DNA of 64,000 bases, taken from the NCBI GenBank assembly GCA_028284325.1, contig JANQRX010000005.1:434001-498000 (forward strand). The letters run 5' to 3'. A program made the translations under genes and the position numbers. Below the pieces are notes generated by a model. That model ran no database searches. It worked only from the letters and a program-made list of their open reading frames with translations, and was not told where the DNA came from. Positions 48,325 through 57,371 of the stretch are shown here, piece after piece (the stretch's first letter is position 1; every line of letters starts with the position of its first letter). Origin of the DNA: Bauldia sp. (GTDB taxonomy: Bacteria > Pseudomonadota > Alphaproteobacteria > Rhizobiales > Kaistiaceae).

Positions 48325-48452
48325 AGCGGGCGGACACTAGCGGCACGAGCTTGCGCGAACCTGCCGCCGCCCCGATCAGCCTGGCGCAAGCCTAGTGACG
48401 CACTGTTGCGCCGGCTTCGGTCGCTTGTGTCCCTGGTGGAGCATCTCGGCAG
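48325..48452. promoter_or_regulatory. Divergent flagellar control region with bipartite inverted repeat
   Basis: This 128-base gap separates the two divergent flagellar arms. CACTAG-N8-GCTTGCGC (48335-48356) is mirrored by GCGCAAGC-CTAGTG (48384-48397); both half-sites are perfect reverse complements, with an 8-base insertion in the left copy only. The symmetry fits a dimeric regulator site or a structured leader. No consensus sigma-70 boxes are evident. Confidence 0.55.
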
Positions 48453-49334
48453 GTGAATCTCGTAATCGGTCTGATCCTCGGTCTGGGCTCGCTCGCGGGC
48501 GGCTACATGGCGCAGGGCGGCAAGCTCTACGTGCTGTGGCAGCCGTGGGAGTTCGTCATCATCGGCGGCATCGCCTTCGGCGTGTTCATGATGGGCAACC
48601 CGTTCTCCACCATCATGGACGCCCTCAAGGGCCTCATCGAGGCGATGGCCAACAAGGTGCCGAAGCGGAAGGATTATCTCGGCCTCCTCAGCCTGCTCTT
48701 CGCGCTCATGCGCGATCTGCGCGGACCGGCGCGCTCCAGCGTCGAGGAAGCCATCGACAACCCGCAGGAATCGGAGCTCTTCAAGCACTTCCCGTCGATC
48801 CTGAACGACCGGGTGCTGACCCAGTTCATCTGTGACTATGTGCGCCTGATCATCATCGGCAATGCCCGCTCGCACGAGATCGAGGCGCTGATGGAGCAGG
48901 AGATCCACACGATCCGAAAACACAAGGTCAAGGCGCCGTCGGCCATGGCGACGGTGTCGGAGGCGCTGCCGGCGATCGGCATCGTCGCGGCGGTGCTGGG
49001 CATCGTGAAGGCCATGGGAGCGCTGGAGGAATCGCCGGAGGTGCTGGGCAAGCTGATCGGCGCGGCGCTGATCGGGACGCTGACCGGCATCTTCGCGTCC
49101 TACGCGATCGTCTCGCCGATGGCGCAGCTCATGAAGTCCACGCGCGAGAAGCAGATGCAGCCCTTCATCATCACCAAGCAGACGCTGATCGCCTTCATGA
49201 ACGGCGCGCTGCCGCAGATCGCGCTGGAACACGGGCGCAAGACGATCTCGCCGGGCGAGCGCCCCTCGATCGACGACGTGGAGAGCGAAGCGATCTCCAA
49301 CACCCCGCCGACCCAACTGAAGCAGGCCGCCTGA
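48453..49334 (+). CDS. motA: Flagellar motor stator protein MotA
   Basis: 293 residues from a GTG. Four membrane helices: the first (MNLVIGLILGLGSLAGGYMA) and second (FVIIGGIAFGVFMMGNP) are N-terminal, the last two (AIGIVAAVLGIVKAMGAL and LIGTLTGIFASYAIVSPMA) follow a large cytoplasmic loop. Pro residues flanking helices 3 and 4 fit torque generation. It forms the proton channel with MotB, whose gene begins at 62942. Confidence 0.95.
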   Translation: MNLVIGLILGLGSLAGGYMAQGGKLYVLWQPWEFVIIGGIAFGVFMMGNPFSTIMDALKGLIEAMANKVPKRKDYLGLLSLLFALMRDLRGPARSSVEEAIDNPQESELFKHFPSILNDRVLTQFICDYVRLIIIGNARSHEIEALMEQEIHTIRKHKVKAPSAMATVSEALPAIGIVAAVLGIVKAMGALEESPEVLGKLIGAALIGTLTGIFASYAIVSPMAQLMKSTREKQMQPFIITKQTLIAFMNGALPQIALEHGRKTISPGERPSIDDVESEAISNTPPTQLKQAA

Positions 49335-49337
49335 CCG

Positions 49338-50264
49338 ATGACCGCCCGCGCGGCCACCGCCTACAACCCCCTCGTCCAGTCCGCCGGGCTGGCGCTCGAT
49401 CAACTGCCGATGCTGCCGGTCATCTTCGAGCGGCTGGGCACCCGGCTCGGCGAGCGCCTGCGGCCACTGGCCAATGCGCTGCCCCATTTCTCGCTCAACC
49501 AGTTGACCAGCGAGAGCGTCGGCGAAGCGCTCGACGGCTACGAGATGAACGCCATTGCCGGCGTCTTCCACGCCCCGGCGTGGGACCAGCGCGTCGTCGT
49601 CGGCTTCGACCGCGATTTCATCTACACCACCGTCGAGATGCTGTTCGGCGGCGACGGCACCGAGCCGCCGATGGAGGACATCCGCAGCTTCACCAGCATC
49701 GAACAGGCGGTTGCCAAGCACATTTTTGAACTGGCGGCGCCGGCGCTGCACGAGGCCTTCCAGCCGGTGGACAATGTGCGCTTTCGCTTCGAGCGGCTTG
49801 AAACCCGGATCGACTTCGCCGCCTCCGGCCGGCGCTCCAATCCCGCGGTGGTCGGTCGTTTCGTGATGCAGGCCATCAATCGCGGCGGGCTGATGTTCGT
49901 GATCGTGCCGCAGGCGGCGCTGGCGTCGTTGCGCCAGGCCCTGTCGAGCATCGCCGGCGAGGCGCACGAGGACGACCTGGACCCGCAATGGCTGGAGCAG
50001 ATCACCAGCGGCGTGCAGCAGGCCGAGGTCGGGGTGCGCGCCGTGCTGGAGGCCGAAGACTACACGCTCGGCGATCTGTCGGAGCTTGCGACCGGCGACA
50101 TTCTCAAGCTGCCGGCGACGCTGCGCTCGCGGGTGCGTGTTGAAAGCAACGACCAGCCGCTGTTCTGGGCCTTCATCGGCGAGAACGAGGGACTGCACAC
50201 CCTGCGGATCGACGAGGAGATCAACGCCGGCAAGCAGCTTCTGAGCGACGTTCTCAAGCAGTGA
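49338..50264 (+). CDS. fliM: Flagellar switch protein FliM
   Basis: 308 residues. Middle CheC-like domain (about 30-215: HFSLNQLTSESVGEALDGYE in part, GFDRDFIYTTVEMLFGGDG) and C-terminal SpoA/FliN-type domain (LSELATGDILKLPATLRSRV in part). The usual N-terminal CheY-P binding segment is weak. Forms the C-ring and binds phospho-CheY. Three bases after motA. Confidence 0.92.
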   Translation: MTARAATAYNPLVQSAGLALDQLPMLPVIFERLGTRLGERLRPLANALPHFSLNQLTSESVGEALDGYEMNAIAGVFHAPAWDQRVVVGFDRDFIYTTVEMLFGGDGTEPPMEDIRSFTSIEQAVAKHIFELAAPALHEAFQPVDNVRFRFERLETRIDFAASGRRSNPAVVGRFVMQAINRGGLMFVIVPQAALASLRQALSSIAGEAHEDDLDPQWLEQITSGVQQAEVGVRAVLEAEDYTLGDLSELATGDILKLPATLRSRVRVESNDQPLFWAFIGENEGLHTLRIDEEINAGKQLLSDVLKQ

Positions 50265-50313
50265 ACCACCCGAGCAACACGTAACGCTTCGTAACCGACA
50301 GGAACGACCCGAC

Positions 50314-50712
50314 ATGTCCGCCACAGCCGCAAGCTTCGCGCCCGATCCGGCCCCGACTTTGGAGGCCGAACCCGTCCCGGCCGCGCCACTGGTCGCCGAT
50401 GCCGCCGACACCCCCGGCGAAGCGAACCTCGCCGGGCTGGGTGGTGCCGCCAACATGGATGCGATCATGCGCATCCCGGTGAAGGTGCAGGTGGTGCTGG
50501 GCTCGGCGACGATGCCGGTGGCCAAGCTGATGAAGCTCGGCCGCGGGGCGGTGGTGCCGCTCGACCACCGGGTCGGCGAGCCGGTCGAGGTCGTGGTCAA
50601 CGGCCGGCTGATTGCCCGCGGCGAAATCGTCGTGATGGAGGAAGACAATGCGCGGCTCGGCGTCTCGCTGACGGAGATCGTCAGCGGCGGCACGAGCGCT
50701 CGCGCCGGCTGA
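50314..50712 (+). CDS. fliN: Flagellar switch protein FliN
   Basis: 132 residues. Residues 1-45 are Ala/Pro-rich and variable; 48-125 is a SpoA domain with MRIPVKVQVVLGSATMPV, LMKLGRGAVVPLDHRVGEPV (in part) and GRLIARGEIVVMEEDNARLG. It completes the C-ring below FliM. Confidence 0.94.
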   Translation: MSATAASFAPDPAPTLEAEPVPAAPLVADAADTPGEANLAGLGGAANMDAIMRIPVKVQVVLGSATMPVAKLMKLGRGAVVPLDHRVGEPVEVVVNGRLIARGEIVVMEEDNARLGVSLTEIVSGGTSARAG

Positions 50713-50727
50713 TCCCGCCAGGTTGCC

Positions 50728-51759
50728 GTGAACGCCGCCGCCCTCAGCAAGACGCAGGCGCCGCTTCGCGGCGCCGACCGCGTGGCGGCCATCCTGTTGT
50801 CGGTCGGCAACCCGCTGGCGGCGACGCTGATGAAGCAGTTCGACGCCGCCGACATCAAGCGTGTGACGCGGGCGGCGGCCGACCTGAAGACGGTCTCACC
50901 GGACCAGATCCGCGTCCTGATCGAGGACTTCGCCAACGAGTTCTCGGCCGGCGCCAGCCTGGTCGGTGATGCCGCGGACGTCGAACGCCTGCTCGCCGAG
51001 GCGCTGCCCGAGGAGCAGGTCAGCGAGATTCTCGGCGACCTCAAGGGCGGCGACGACATTCCGATCTGGGAGCGCATCTCGGAGGTCGGGGAGGCGGAAC
51101 TGGCGACTTATGTCGCCAACGAACACCCGCAGACGGCGGCGCTGATCCTGTCCAAGGTCAAGTCGAGCTGCGCGGCCAAGGTGATCTCCCGCCTGCCGGC
51201 GGATCGCCGCGACGGTATCTTCCGGCGCATGATCGCCGTGAAGCCGATCGTCCAGGAGTCGCTCGATGTCCTGGAAGCGATCCTGCGCGACGAATTTGCC
51301 CACAACCTCTCCAAGAACGGCGACGCCGATCAACACCAGCGGATCGCCGAGATCATCAACAAGCTCGATCAGGAGCAGGTGGAGCAGGTGCTGGGCAGCC
51401 TCGAGGCGACCTCGCCGCGCGTGGCCAAGTCGCTGCGCAGCCTGATGTTCACCTTCGAGGAGATTCCGACGCTGAGCGAGGAAGCGCGCTCGGCGCTGTT
51501 CGATCGCGTGCCGGCCGACGATCTCGTCATGGCGCTGCGCGGCACCGAGCAGGACTTCCGCGATCTCGTCCTGTCGTCGCTCTCGGCGCGGGTCCGCAAG
51601 ATGATGGAGCAGGAACTGTCGGACGGCCAGGCCGTGCCGCAGCGCGACGTGGTCGAGTCCCGGCGCGTGGTGACCGATCTCGTCCTTTCCATGGCCGCCG
51701 CCGGCGATATCAGGCTTGGCGGCGACGAGGAAGGCGAGGACGAGGTCTACATCAGTTGA
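50728..51759 (+). CDS. fliG: Flagellar switch protein FliG
   Basis: 343 residues from a GTG. N-terminal FliF-binding, middle and C-terminal torque domains are present; NEHPQTAALILSKVKSS is the EHPQT motif, and the charged C-terminal torque helix region is around DRVPADDLVMALRGTEQDF. It links the MS-ring to the stator. Confidence 0.94.
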   Translation: MNAAALSKTQAPLRGADRVAAILLSVGNPLAATLMKQFDAADIKRVTRAAADLKTVSPDQIRVLIEDFANEFSAGASLVGDAADVERLLAEALPEEQVSEILGDLKGGDDIPIWERISEVGEAELATYVANEHPQTAALILSKVKSSCAAKVISRLPADRRDGIFRRMIAVKPIVQESLDVLEAILRDEFAHNLSKNGDADQHQRIAEIINKLDQEQVEQVLGSLEATSPRVAKSLRSLMFTFEEIPTLSEEARSALFDRVPADDLVMALRGTEQDFRDLVLSSLSARVRKMMEQELSDGQAVPQRDVVESRRVVTDLVLSMAAAGDIRLGGDEEGEDEVYIS

Positions 51760-51773
51760 GCGGCCGGTGAACC

Positions 51774-52856
51774 GTGTCCAGCAGCCCGCCCGACAAGGAC
51801 TCCAAAACCGAGGAGCCGACCGAAAAGAAGATCGCCGACGCGATCGAGAAGGGCAACGTTCCGCGATCGAAGGAGATGTCGATCTTCGCCTCGCTCGTGG
51901 GCACGCTGGCCGTCGCCGGCTTCCTGGTCGGGCCCGGCACGACCAACTTCTTCGGTCAGATGGTGATCCTCCTCGACACGCCGGGCGACTTTCCGCTGTC
52001 CAACGGCCACGAGGCCAACCAGCTCATGATGGCCGTGGCCGTCAGCGCGGGCGGCTTTCTGATACCGATCGCGGCCGGTCTGGCGATCGCGGGTCTCGCC
52101 GCCGCGTTCTTCCAGCAGGCGCCGAACATCGCCATCGAACAGATCACGCCGCGCTGGTCGCGGGTCTCGCCGATCGCGGGCTGGAAGCGGGTCTTCGGCG
52201 CCCAGAGCGTGGTCGAGTTCCTGAAGGCGCTGTTCAAGATCGTCGCGGTCGCCGGTGTCTGCATCATCGTGCTCAACGCCGACCGCGGTGCGGTCGTCAA
52301 CGCCATCCTCGGCGATCCGAGCACACTGCCGGCGGTGGCGCTGTCGCTGTCGATCAAGCTGGTCGCGGCGGCCTGCGTCATCCTCGCGCTCTTGGTCGCG
52401 GCCGACGTGCTGTGGACGCGATACCGCTGGCGCGCGGACCTGCGCATGACGCGCCAGGAGCTCAAGGACGAACTGAAACAGAGCGAAGGCGATCCGCTGG
52501 TCAAGGGACGGCTGCGGTCGCTCGCCCGCGACCGGGCCCGCCGTCGCATGATCGCCGACGTGCCGAAGGCGTCGGTGGTGATCACCAATCCGACGCATTA
52601 CGCGATCGCGCTCCAGTACGACCGGTCCTCGGGCGGCGCGCCGCTGGTGCTGGCCAAGGGCACCGACCTCGTCGCCCAGACGATCCGCGAGGTAGCGACC
52701 GAGCACGGCGTCCCGGTCGTCGAGGACAAGCCGCTCGCCCGCGCGCTCTACGACGTCGTCGACGTCGGCCAGTGGATTCCGCCGGAGTTCTACCGCGCCG
52801 TCGCCAAGATCCTCCATCACCTCTACACGAGATCGACCCATGCACCTGCCGGCTAA
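51774..52856 (+). CDS. flhB: Flagellar export switch protein FlhB
   Basis: 360 residues from a GTG. Basic start with KTEEPTEKKIADAIEKGNVPRSKE (in part), four membrane helices (about 38-215) and the cytoplasmic domain with the self-cleaving NPTHYAIAL motif (Asn-Pro-Thr-His near 272). FlhB cleavage switches export from hook to filament proteins. Its end overlaps the next gene by 17 bases. Confidence 0.96.
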   Translation: MSSSPPDKDSKTEEPTEKKIADAIEKGNVPRSKEMSIFASLVGTLAVAGFLVGPGTTNFFGQMVILLDTPGDFPLSNGHEANQLMMAVAVSAGGFLIPIAAGLAIAGLAAAFFQQAPNIAIEQITPRWSRVSPIAGWKRVFGAQSVVEFLKALFKIVAVAGVCIIVLNADRGAVVNAILGDPSTLPAVALSLSIKLVAAACVILALLVAADVLWTRYRWRADLRMTRQELKDELKQSEGDPLVKGRLRSLARDRARRRMIADVPKASVVITNPTHYAIALQYDRSSGGAPLVLAKGTDLVAQTIREVATEHGVPVVEDKPLARALYDVVDVGQWIPPEFYRAVAKILHHLYTRSTHAPAG

Positions 52857-53322
52857 TGCCAACAGCCTGACCAAGCAGCCGGCCGACCACCGGCATCTCC
52901 TGCCCTATGAGAGCCTGCTGGCCGAGGGGCTGCGCGGGTTCCTGTCGGAACTCACCATGATCAACGGCGCCGTGCTGATCTCGTATATCTGCAACGAGCA
53001 GCACTCGATCCTCAGCGATCTCCTGCAATCGTCGGCGGAGCGCGAGATCAAGCCGGACATCCTCCACTACGCCAACGAGGCGGCCATCGAGTTCGACTGG
53101 GGCGAGGCGCCGAGCGTCGCCTTGTCGATGGAGTTCCAGGCTGCCGACCTGACGGTCTTCTTCCGCGTCGTCATGGCCGGCGATCATGTCGGCATCGATA
53201 TCCGCGGCATCCATTTCAACGACGATCTCGGCCGGTGCGAAGACAACCTCCGGCGCTTCGCGGCCGCGATCCGTGACGCCCGGCTCGACAGCGCCGCGCT
53301 CGGCGCCGACCGCGCCGCCTGA
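52840..53322 (+). CDS. Protein of unknown function between flhB and flgB
   Basis: 160 residues beginning 17 bases inside the flhB end, so the two are translationally linked. It is soluble with an alpha/beta look: [38 protein letters not shown], then [20 protein letters not shown] and [14 protein letters not shown]. There is no signal peptide or membrane segment. I recognise no family. The codon use and GC match its neighbours, so it is native to the operon and probably a cytoplasmic flagellar accessory factor. Confidence 0.8.
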   Translation: MHLPANANSLTKQPADHRHLLPYESLLAEGLRGFLSELTMINGAVLISYICNEQHSILSDLLQSSAEREIKPDILHYANEAAIEFDWGEAPSVALSMEFQAADLTVFFRVVMAGDHVGIDIRGIHFNDDLGRCEDNLRRFAAAIRDARLDSAALGADRAA

Positions 53323-53384
53323 GCGCCAGCCCCGGGCAAGGTTGGCGGACGACACTCAGGGCCGTCATCCTCGGAGGGCAGGCC

Positions 53385-53750
53385 TTGACCCCGGTCTATC
53401 TTTTCGCGCTCGCCTCGCAGCACGCCCAGTGGGCGTCGGTCCGCCAGGCGGTCGTCACCGGCAACATCGCCAACGCCAACACGCCCGCCTACACGGTGCG
53501 CGACGTGCAGTCGTTTTCCTCGGTGATGGACGAGACGGCGCTCAGGATGGCGAGCACGTCGCCCGGACATTTCGACAGCGCCAAATCGGCCCAGGCCGCC
53601 ACCTGGGACGTCCACGACACCGGCCGCAAGGTCGCCCTCGATATGGAGCTCATCAAGGCCGACCAGGTCAAGCGCGCCTACGGGCTCGATACCACAGTGA
53701 TGAAGAGCTTCCATCGCATGTTGATGACCAGCGTAAGGACCGGAGCATGA
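53385..53750 (+). CDS. flgB: Flagellar rod protein FlgB
   Basis: 121 residues from a TTG with GGAGG about 8 bases before it. The rod motif [19 protein letters not shown] near residue 24 and C-terminal [13 protein letters not shown] fit FlgB. Most proximal rod protein with FlgC and FlgF. Its stop overlaps the flgC start (ATGA). Confidence 0.93.
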   Translation: MTPVYLFALASQHAQWASVRQAVVTGNIANANTPAYTVRDVQSFSSVMDETALRMASTSPGHFDSAKSAQAATWDVHDTGRKVALDMELIKADQVKRAYGLDTTVMKSFHRMLMTSVRTGA

Positions 53751-54169
53751 TCGATCCGCTACGCGCCGCCTACGGGATTGCCGGCGCCGGCATGGAGGCC
53801 CAGTCGACGCGCCTGCGGGTGGTGTCGGAAAACCTCGCCAACGCCCAGTCCACCGGCACGGCGCCCGGTGCCGATCCCTATCAGCGCAAGACCGTGTCGT
53901 TCCGTTCGGAATTCGACGCCCTGCTCGGCGCCTCACGGGTGTCGGTCGGCGCCATCGGGCGTGACGCCTCGGAATTTTCCACCGACTACGATCCCGGCCA
54001 TCCCGCCGCCGATGCCAACGGCATGGTGAAACTGCCCAACGTCAACATCCTGGTCGAGATGGCCGACATGCGCGAGGCCACGCGCTCCTACGAGGCCAAC
54101 CTGCAGATGGTCAAGCAGGTGCGCTCGATGTCCTCGATGATGCTCGACCTCCTGAGGAGCGGATCATGA
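53747..54169 (+). CDS. flgC: Flagellar rod protein FlgC
   Basis: 140 residues from the ATG at 53747, coupled to flgB; the much longer open frame upstream is not real. [20 protein letters not shown] and the C-terminal [20 protein letters not shown] are FlgC landmarks. Confidence 0.95.
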   Translation: MIDPLRAAYGIAGAGMEAQSTRLRVVSENLANAQSTGTAPGADPYQRKTVSFRSEFDALLGASRVSVGAIGRDASEFSTDYDPGHPAADANGMVKLPNVNILVEMADMREATRSYEANLQMVKQVRSMSSMMLDLLRSGS

Positions 54170-54477
54170 TCACGCCACTCTCATCCGTCCACGCGGTGGG
54201 CGAGGTCGCCGCCACCGGCGGCGCCACGGCTGGTGTTGGTGGCGCGAGCGCCGCGCCGCAGGCAGACTTCGGCAAGGTCATGGGTGACGTGGCCGGCGAG
54301 GCCGTCGATGCGCTGCGGAACGCGGAAGCGACCTCGATCCAGGGCATCAACGGTGCCGCGTCGACCCAGCAGGTCGTCGAGGCGGTGATGACGGCCGAAC
54401 AGTCGCTCAGGACCGCGATCGCGGTGCGCGACAAGCTGGTGTCGGCCTACCAGGAAATCAGCCGGATGGCGATCTAG
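54166..54477 (+). CDS. fliE: Flagellar basal-body protein FliE
   Basis: 103 residues starting within the flgC stop (ATGA). The C-terminal half ([34 protein letters not shown]) is the conserved part that joins the rod to the MS-ring and export gate; the N-terminal part is Gly/Ala-rich. Confidence 0.94.
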   Translation: MITPLSSVHAVGEVAATGGATAGVGGASAAPQADFGKVMGDVAGEAVDALRNAEATSIQGINGAASTQQVVEAVMTAEQSLRTAIAVRDKLVSAYQEISRMAI

Positions 54478-54489
54478 GGAGTTGAATTG

Positions 54490-55278
54490 ATGCGCGCACT
54501 AGCCATTGCCTCCACCGGCATGTCGGCCCAGCAGACCAACGTCGAGGTCATCGCCAACAACATCGCCAACATCAACACCACCGCGTTCAAGCGGGCGCGG
54601 GCGGAGTTCTCCGACCTGATGTACCAGACCGAGCGCGCCAGCGGCGTGCCCAATGCCGGCGGCCAGGACGTGGTGCCGGAAGGCGCCGAGCTTGGTCTCG
54701 GCACCAAGACGGTGGGCATTCGCAACCTCCATTTGCAAGGTCCGCTGGCGCAGACCGGCAACCCGCTCGACGTGGCGATCAACGGCAAGGGCTGGTTCCA
54801 GGTGTCGGGACCGAACGGCGAGGCGCTGTTCACCCGCGCCGGCTCGTTCAACAAGAGTGCGGAGGGCGAGATCGTCACCGGCGACGGCTATGTGGTCGAT
54901 CCGGCGATCCAGGTGCCGAACGATACGCTGGAGATCATCGTCAACCAGTCGGGCGAGGTCTATGCCCGGCTCGCCAGCGCCACCGAGCCGCAGCTTCTCG
55001 GGCAGTTCGCGTTGGTGAACTTCGCCAATGATTCCGGCCTCCAGCCGCTCGGCAACAATCTCTATCGCGAGTCCGTCGCCTCCGGGCAACCGATCGCCGG
55101 CGTGGCCAGCGATCCCGGCTTCGGCTCCATCGAGCAGGGGTACCTGGAGGGATCGAACGTCGATCCCGTCAAGGAGATCACCGAGCTGATCACCGCGCAG
55201 CGCGCCTACGAGATGAACTCCAAGGTGATCAAGGCGGCCGACGACATGGCCTCGGCCGTGACGAACGGGATTCGCTAG
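54490..55278 (+). CDS. flgG: Flagellar distal rod protein FlgG
   Basis: 262 residues from the ATG at 54490, with GGGAG upstream (a TTG one codon earlier is less likely). MRALAIASTGMSAQQTNVEV, NNIANINTTAFKRARAEFSD and the C-terminal LEGSNVDPVKEITELITAQR are the FlgG landmarks. The distal rod. Confidence 0.97.
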   Translation: MRALAIASTGMSAQQTNVEVIANNIANINTTAFKRARAEFSDLMYQTERASGVPNAGGQDVVPEGAELGLGTKTVGIRNLHLQGPLAQTGNPLDVAINGKGWFQVSGPNGEALFTRAGSFNKSAEGEIVTGDGYVVDPAIQVPNDTLEIIVNQSGEVYARLASATEPQLLGQFALVNFANDSGLQPLGNNLYRESVASGQPIAGVASDPGFGSIEQGYLEGSNVDPVKEITELITAQRAYEMNSKVIKAADDMASAVTNGIR

Positions 55279-55742
55279 TGACCCGCATCGCCGCCGCATT
55301 CGTCCTGGCGCTCGTTGCCGCCCTCGGCTTCGCGAGCGGGGCGTCGGCGCAGTCGGAGGAGCTTCCGGTGGCGGCGGTCACCATCTATCCCGGCGACATC
55401 ATCGACGAGAGCGTGCTCACGACCGGTCGCTTCCCGGCCGGGACGGCAGCCAACTATCCCGTCGTCGCCGACATGCAGGCGCTGGTCGGCCGGATTGCGC
55501 GCCGCACCCTGCTGCCCGGCCGCCTGATCGTCCGCAACACCATTGCCGAGCCGGAGCTGATCAGCCGTGGCACCATCGTTCCCGCGCTCTACAGCAACGG
55601 CGGCCTGCTGATCACGGCCTCCGTGCTGGCGCTCCAGTCGGGCGGGCGCGACGCCGCCATCCAGGTCCGCAACATCGACAGCGGCAAGGTCATCGTCGGC
55701 ACCATCCAGGCCGACGGCAGCGTCAGGATCGGTGACCGGTGA
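55278..55742 (+). CDS. flgA: P-ring assembly chaperone FlgA
   Basis: 154 residues from a GTG that shares a base with the flgG stop. Signal peptide (MTRIAAAFVLALVAALGFASGASAQ in part, cleaved after SAQ) and one SAF/FlgA C-terminal domain (ITASVLALQSGGRDAAIQVR). Shorter than enterobacterial FlgA (~220) because the N-terminal domain is reduced, as usual in alphaproteobacteria. It helps FlgI assemble in the periplasm. Confidence 0.92.
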   Translation: MTRIAAAFVLALVAALGFASGASAQSEELPVAAVTIYPGDIIDESVLTTGRFPAGTAANYPVVADMQALVGRIARRTLLPGRLIVRNTIAEPELISRGTIVPALYSNGGLLITASVLALQSGGRDAAIQVRNIDSGKVIVGTIQADGSVRIGDR

Positions 55743-56839
55743 GGCACCTGCTGACGGTCCTGCTCGTCGCGCTTCTCGGCGTCGCACCGGCCGCAGCGGC
55801 CACGCGCATCAAGGACATCACCACCGTCCAGGGCGTGCGCGACAACCAGCTTCTCGGCTACGGCCTTGTGGTCGGCCTGCACGGCTCGGGCGATTCCATG
55901 CGCAATGCGCCGTTCACCGAACAGGCGCTGCAATCGATGCTTGACCGTCTCGGCATCAACGTGACCGACGCCGACCTCAGGGTGCGCAACATCGCCGGTG
56001 TGATGGTGACCGCCAACTTGCCGGCCTTCGTGTCCGCCGGCTCGCGCATCGATGTGAGCGTGTCGTCGATCGGCGACGCGACATCGTTGCAGGGCGGGCT
56101 CCTGCTCATGACGCCGCTGCACGGTGCCGACGGCAACGTCTATGCCGTCGCGCAGGGCCCGGTGGCGGCTTCGGGGGCGGCGGCGGGCGGCGAGGGCGCC
56201 TCGCTGATCGAGGGCGTGCCGACCGACGCCATGATCCCCAACGGCGCGCTGGTGGAGCGTCAGCTCCCCGGCCAGTTCGAGGGCACCGACGCGCTGGTGC
56301 TGGAACTGCGCAATCCCGACTTCCAGACCGCCACCCAGATGACGGACGTCATCAACGACTACGCCTATGCGCGCTTCGGCCTGTTCGTCGCGCAGGAGCG
56401 CGACCACCGCTCGGTCGCGCTCGCCAAGCCGGACGGCATCTCGGCCACCCGGTTCGTGGCGGAACTGGGCGAGTTGCTGGTGACCCCGGACGTGCCGGCG
56501 CGGGTGGTCATCAACCAGCGCACCGGCACCGTTGTCATCGGCCAGGACGTCCAGATCTCCACCGTCGCCATGACCCACGGCACGGTCACCGTGCAGGTTT
56601 CCGAGGCGCCCGTCGCCTCGCAGCCGGCGCCGCTGTCGGGCGGCGAGACGACGGTCCTGCCGCGGACATCGGTCTCCTCCTTCGTGCGTCCGTCGACGAT
56701 CGCCATGGTCGGTGGCGCGAGCCTGCAAAGCCTGGTCAATGGCCTCAACCGGATCGGCCTGAAGCCGACCGACATCATCGCCATCCTCCAGGCGATCAAG
56801 ACGGCGGGCGCACTGCAAGCCGAACTGGTGATTCAATGA
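55739..56839 (+). CDS. flgI: Flagellar P-ring protein FlgI
   Basis: 366 residues from a GTG coupled to flgA (GTGA). A signal peptide cleaved after PAAAA is followed by RIKDITTVQGVRDNQLLGYG and LVVGLHGSGDS, the family start. The C-terminus GLKPTDIIAILQAIKTAGAL is typical. It forms the periplasmic ring around the rod. Confidence 0.96.
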   Translation: MRHLLTVLLVALLGVAPAAAATRIKDITTVQGVRDNQLLGYGLVVGLHGSGDSMRNAPFTEQALQSMLDRLGINVTDADLRVRNIAGVMVTANLPAFVSAGSRIDVSVSSIGDATSLQGGLLLMTPLHGADGNVYAVAQGPVAASGAAAGGEGASLIEGVPTDAMIPNGALVERQLPGQFEGTDALVLELRNPDFQTATQMTDVINDYAYARFGLFVAQERDHRSVALAKPDGISATRFVAELGELLVTPDVPARVVINQRTGTVVIGQDVQISTVAMTHGTVTVQVSEAPVASQPAPLSGGETTVLPRTSVSSFVRPSTIAMVGGASLQSLVNGLNRIGLKPTDIIAILQAIKTAGALQAELVIQ

Positions 56840-57366
56840 ACCCGATCTCCCGTCTCATGATCGCGGCGTTCGCGACCGCAGTCCTTCCCCAGGTCGCGGC
56901 CGGACAGGATCCCGCGCCGACGCCGCAGGTGAGGCCGCTGCCGGTCTCGCAGGACGCCGAGGCGACGACGCCCGGCGCTCTCTACTGCCGCAGCGTCGCC
57001 GACGCCGTTGCCGATGCACGCTACGCCCGTCAGGTCGCGGCGCTGAGCGAACTGGAAGAGCGGCTGTCGCAGCGCATCGCCGAGCTCGAGGACAAGCGCG
57101 CCGATTTCGAAGAATGGGTGCGCCAGCGCGAGGAGATGCTGAGCCGCGCCGACGACAGCGTCATCGCCATCTATTCGCAGATGCGGCCCGACGCGGCGTC
57201 CGAGCAGATCGCCATCATGGAGGCCGACGCCGCGGCGGCCATTCTCGCCAAGGTCGAGCCGCGCACCGCCAGCGCCATCCTCAACGAGATGAAGCCGGAG
57301 ACCGCCGCCCATCTCACCAACGTCATGGCCGGGCGCGGCGAACCCGACAAGACGGACGAGGGCTGA
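56836..57366 (+). CDS. motE: MotC chaperone MotE
   Basis: 176 residues coupled to flgI (ATGA). Signal peptide, then a coiled coil (about 70-110, LSELEERLSQRIAELEDKRA) and an MgtE-N-like repeat domain (YSQMRPDAASEQIAIMEADA, ILNEMKPETAAHLTNVMAG). In Sinorhizobium MotE stabilises the periplasmic motor protein MotC; motC itself is outside this window. Confidence 0.92.
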   Translation: MNPISRLMIAAFATAVLPQVAAGQDPAPTPQVRPLPVSQDAEATTPGALYCRSVADAVADARYARQVAALSELEERLSQRIAELEDKRADFEEWVRQREEMLSRADDSVIAIYSQMRPDAASEQIAIMEADAAAAILAKVEPRTASAILNEMKPETAAHLTNVMAGRGEPDKTDEG

Positions 57367-57371
57367 GCGGC

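Noticed and set aside
48341-48356. Sigma-54-like site (GGCACGAGCTTGC) upstream of motA
   Set aside because: Distance between the GG and GC elements is one base short of the strict spacing, so it is not supported as a sigma-54 promoter.
48261-51077. 938-codon minus-strand open frame opposite motA-fliM-fliN-fliG
   Set aside because: Antisense to four well-defined flagellar genes; Arg/His/Gly-rich without motifs.
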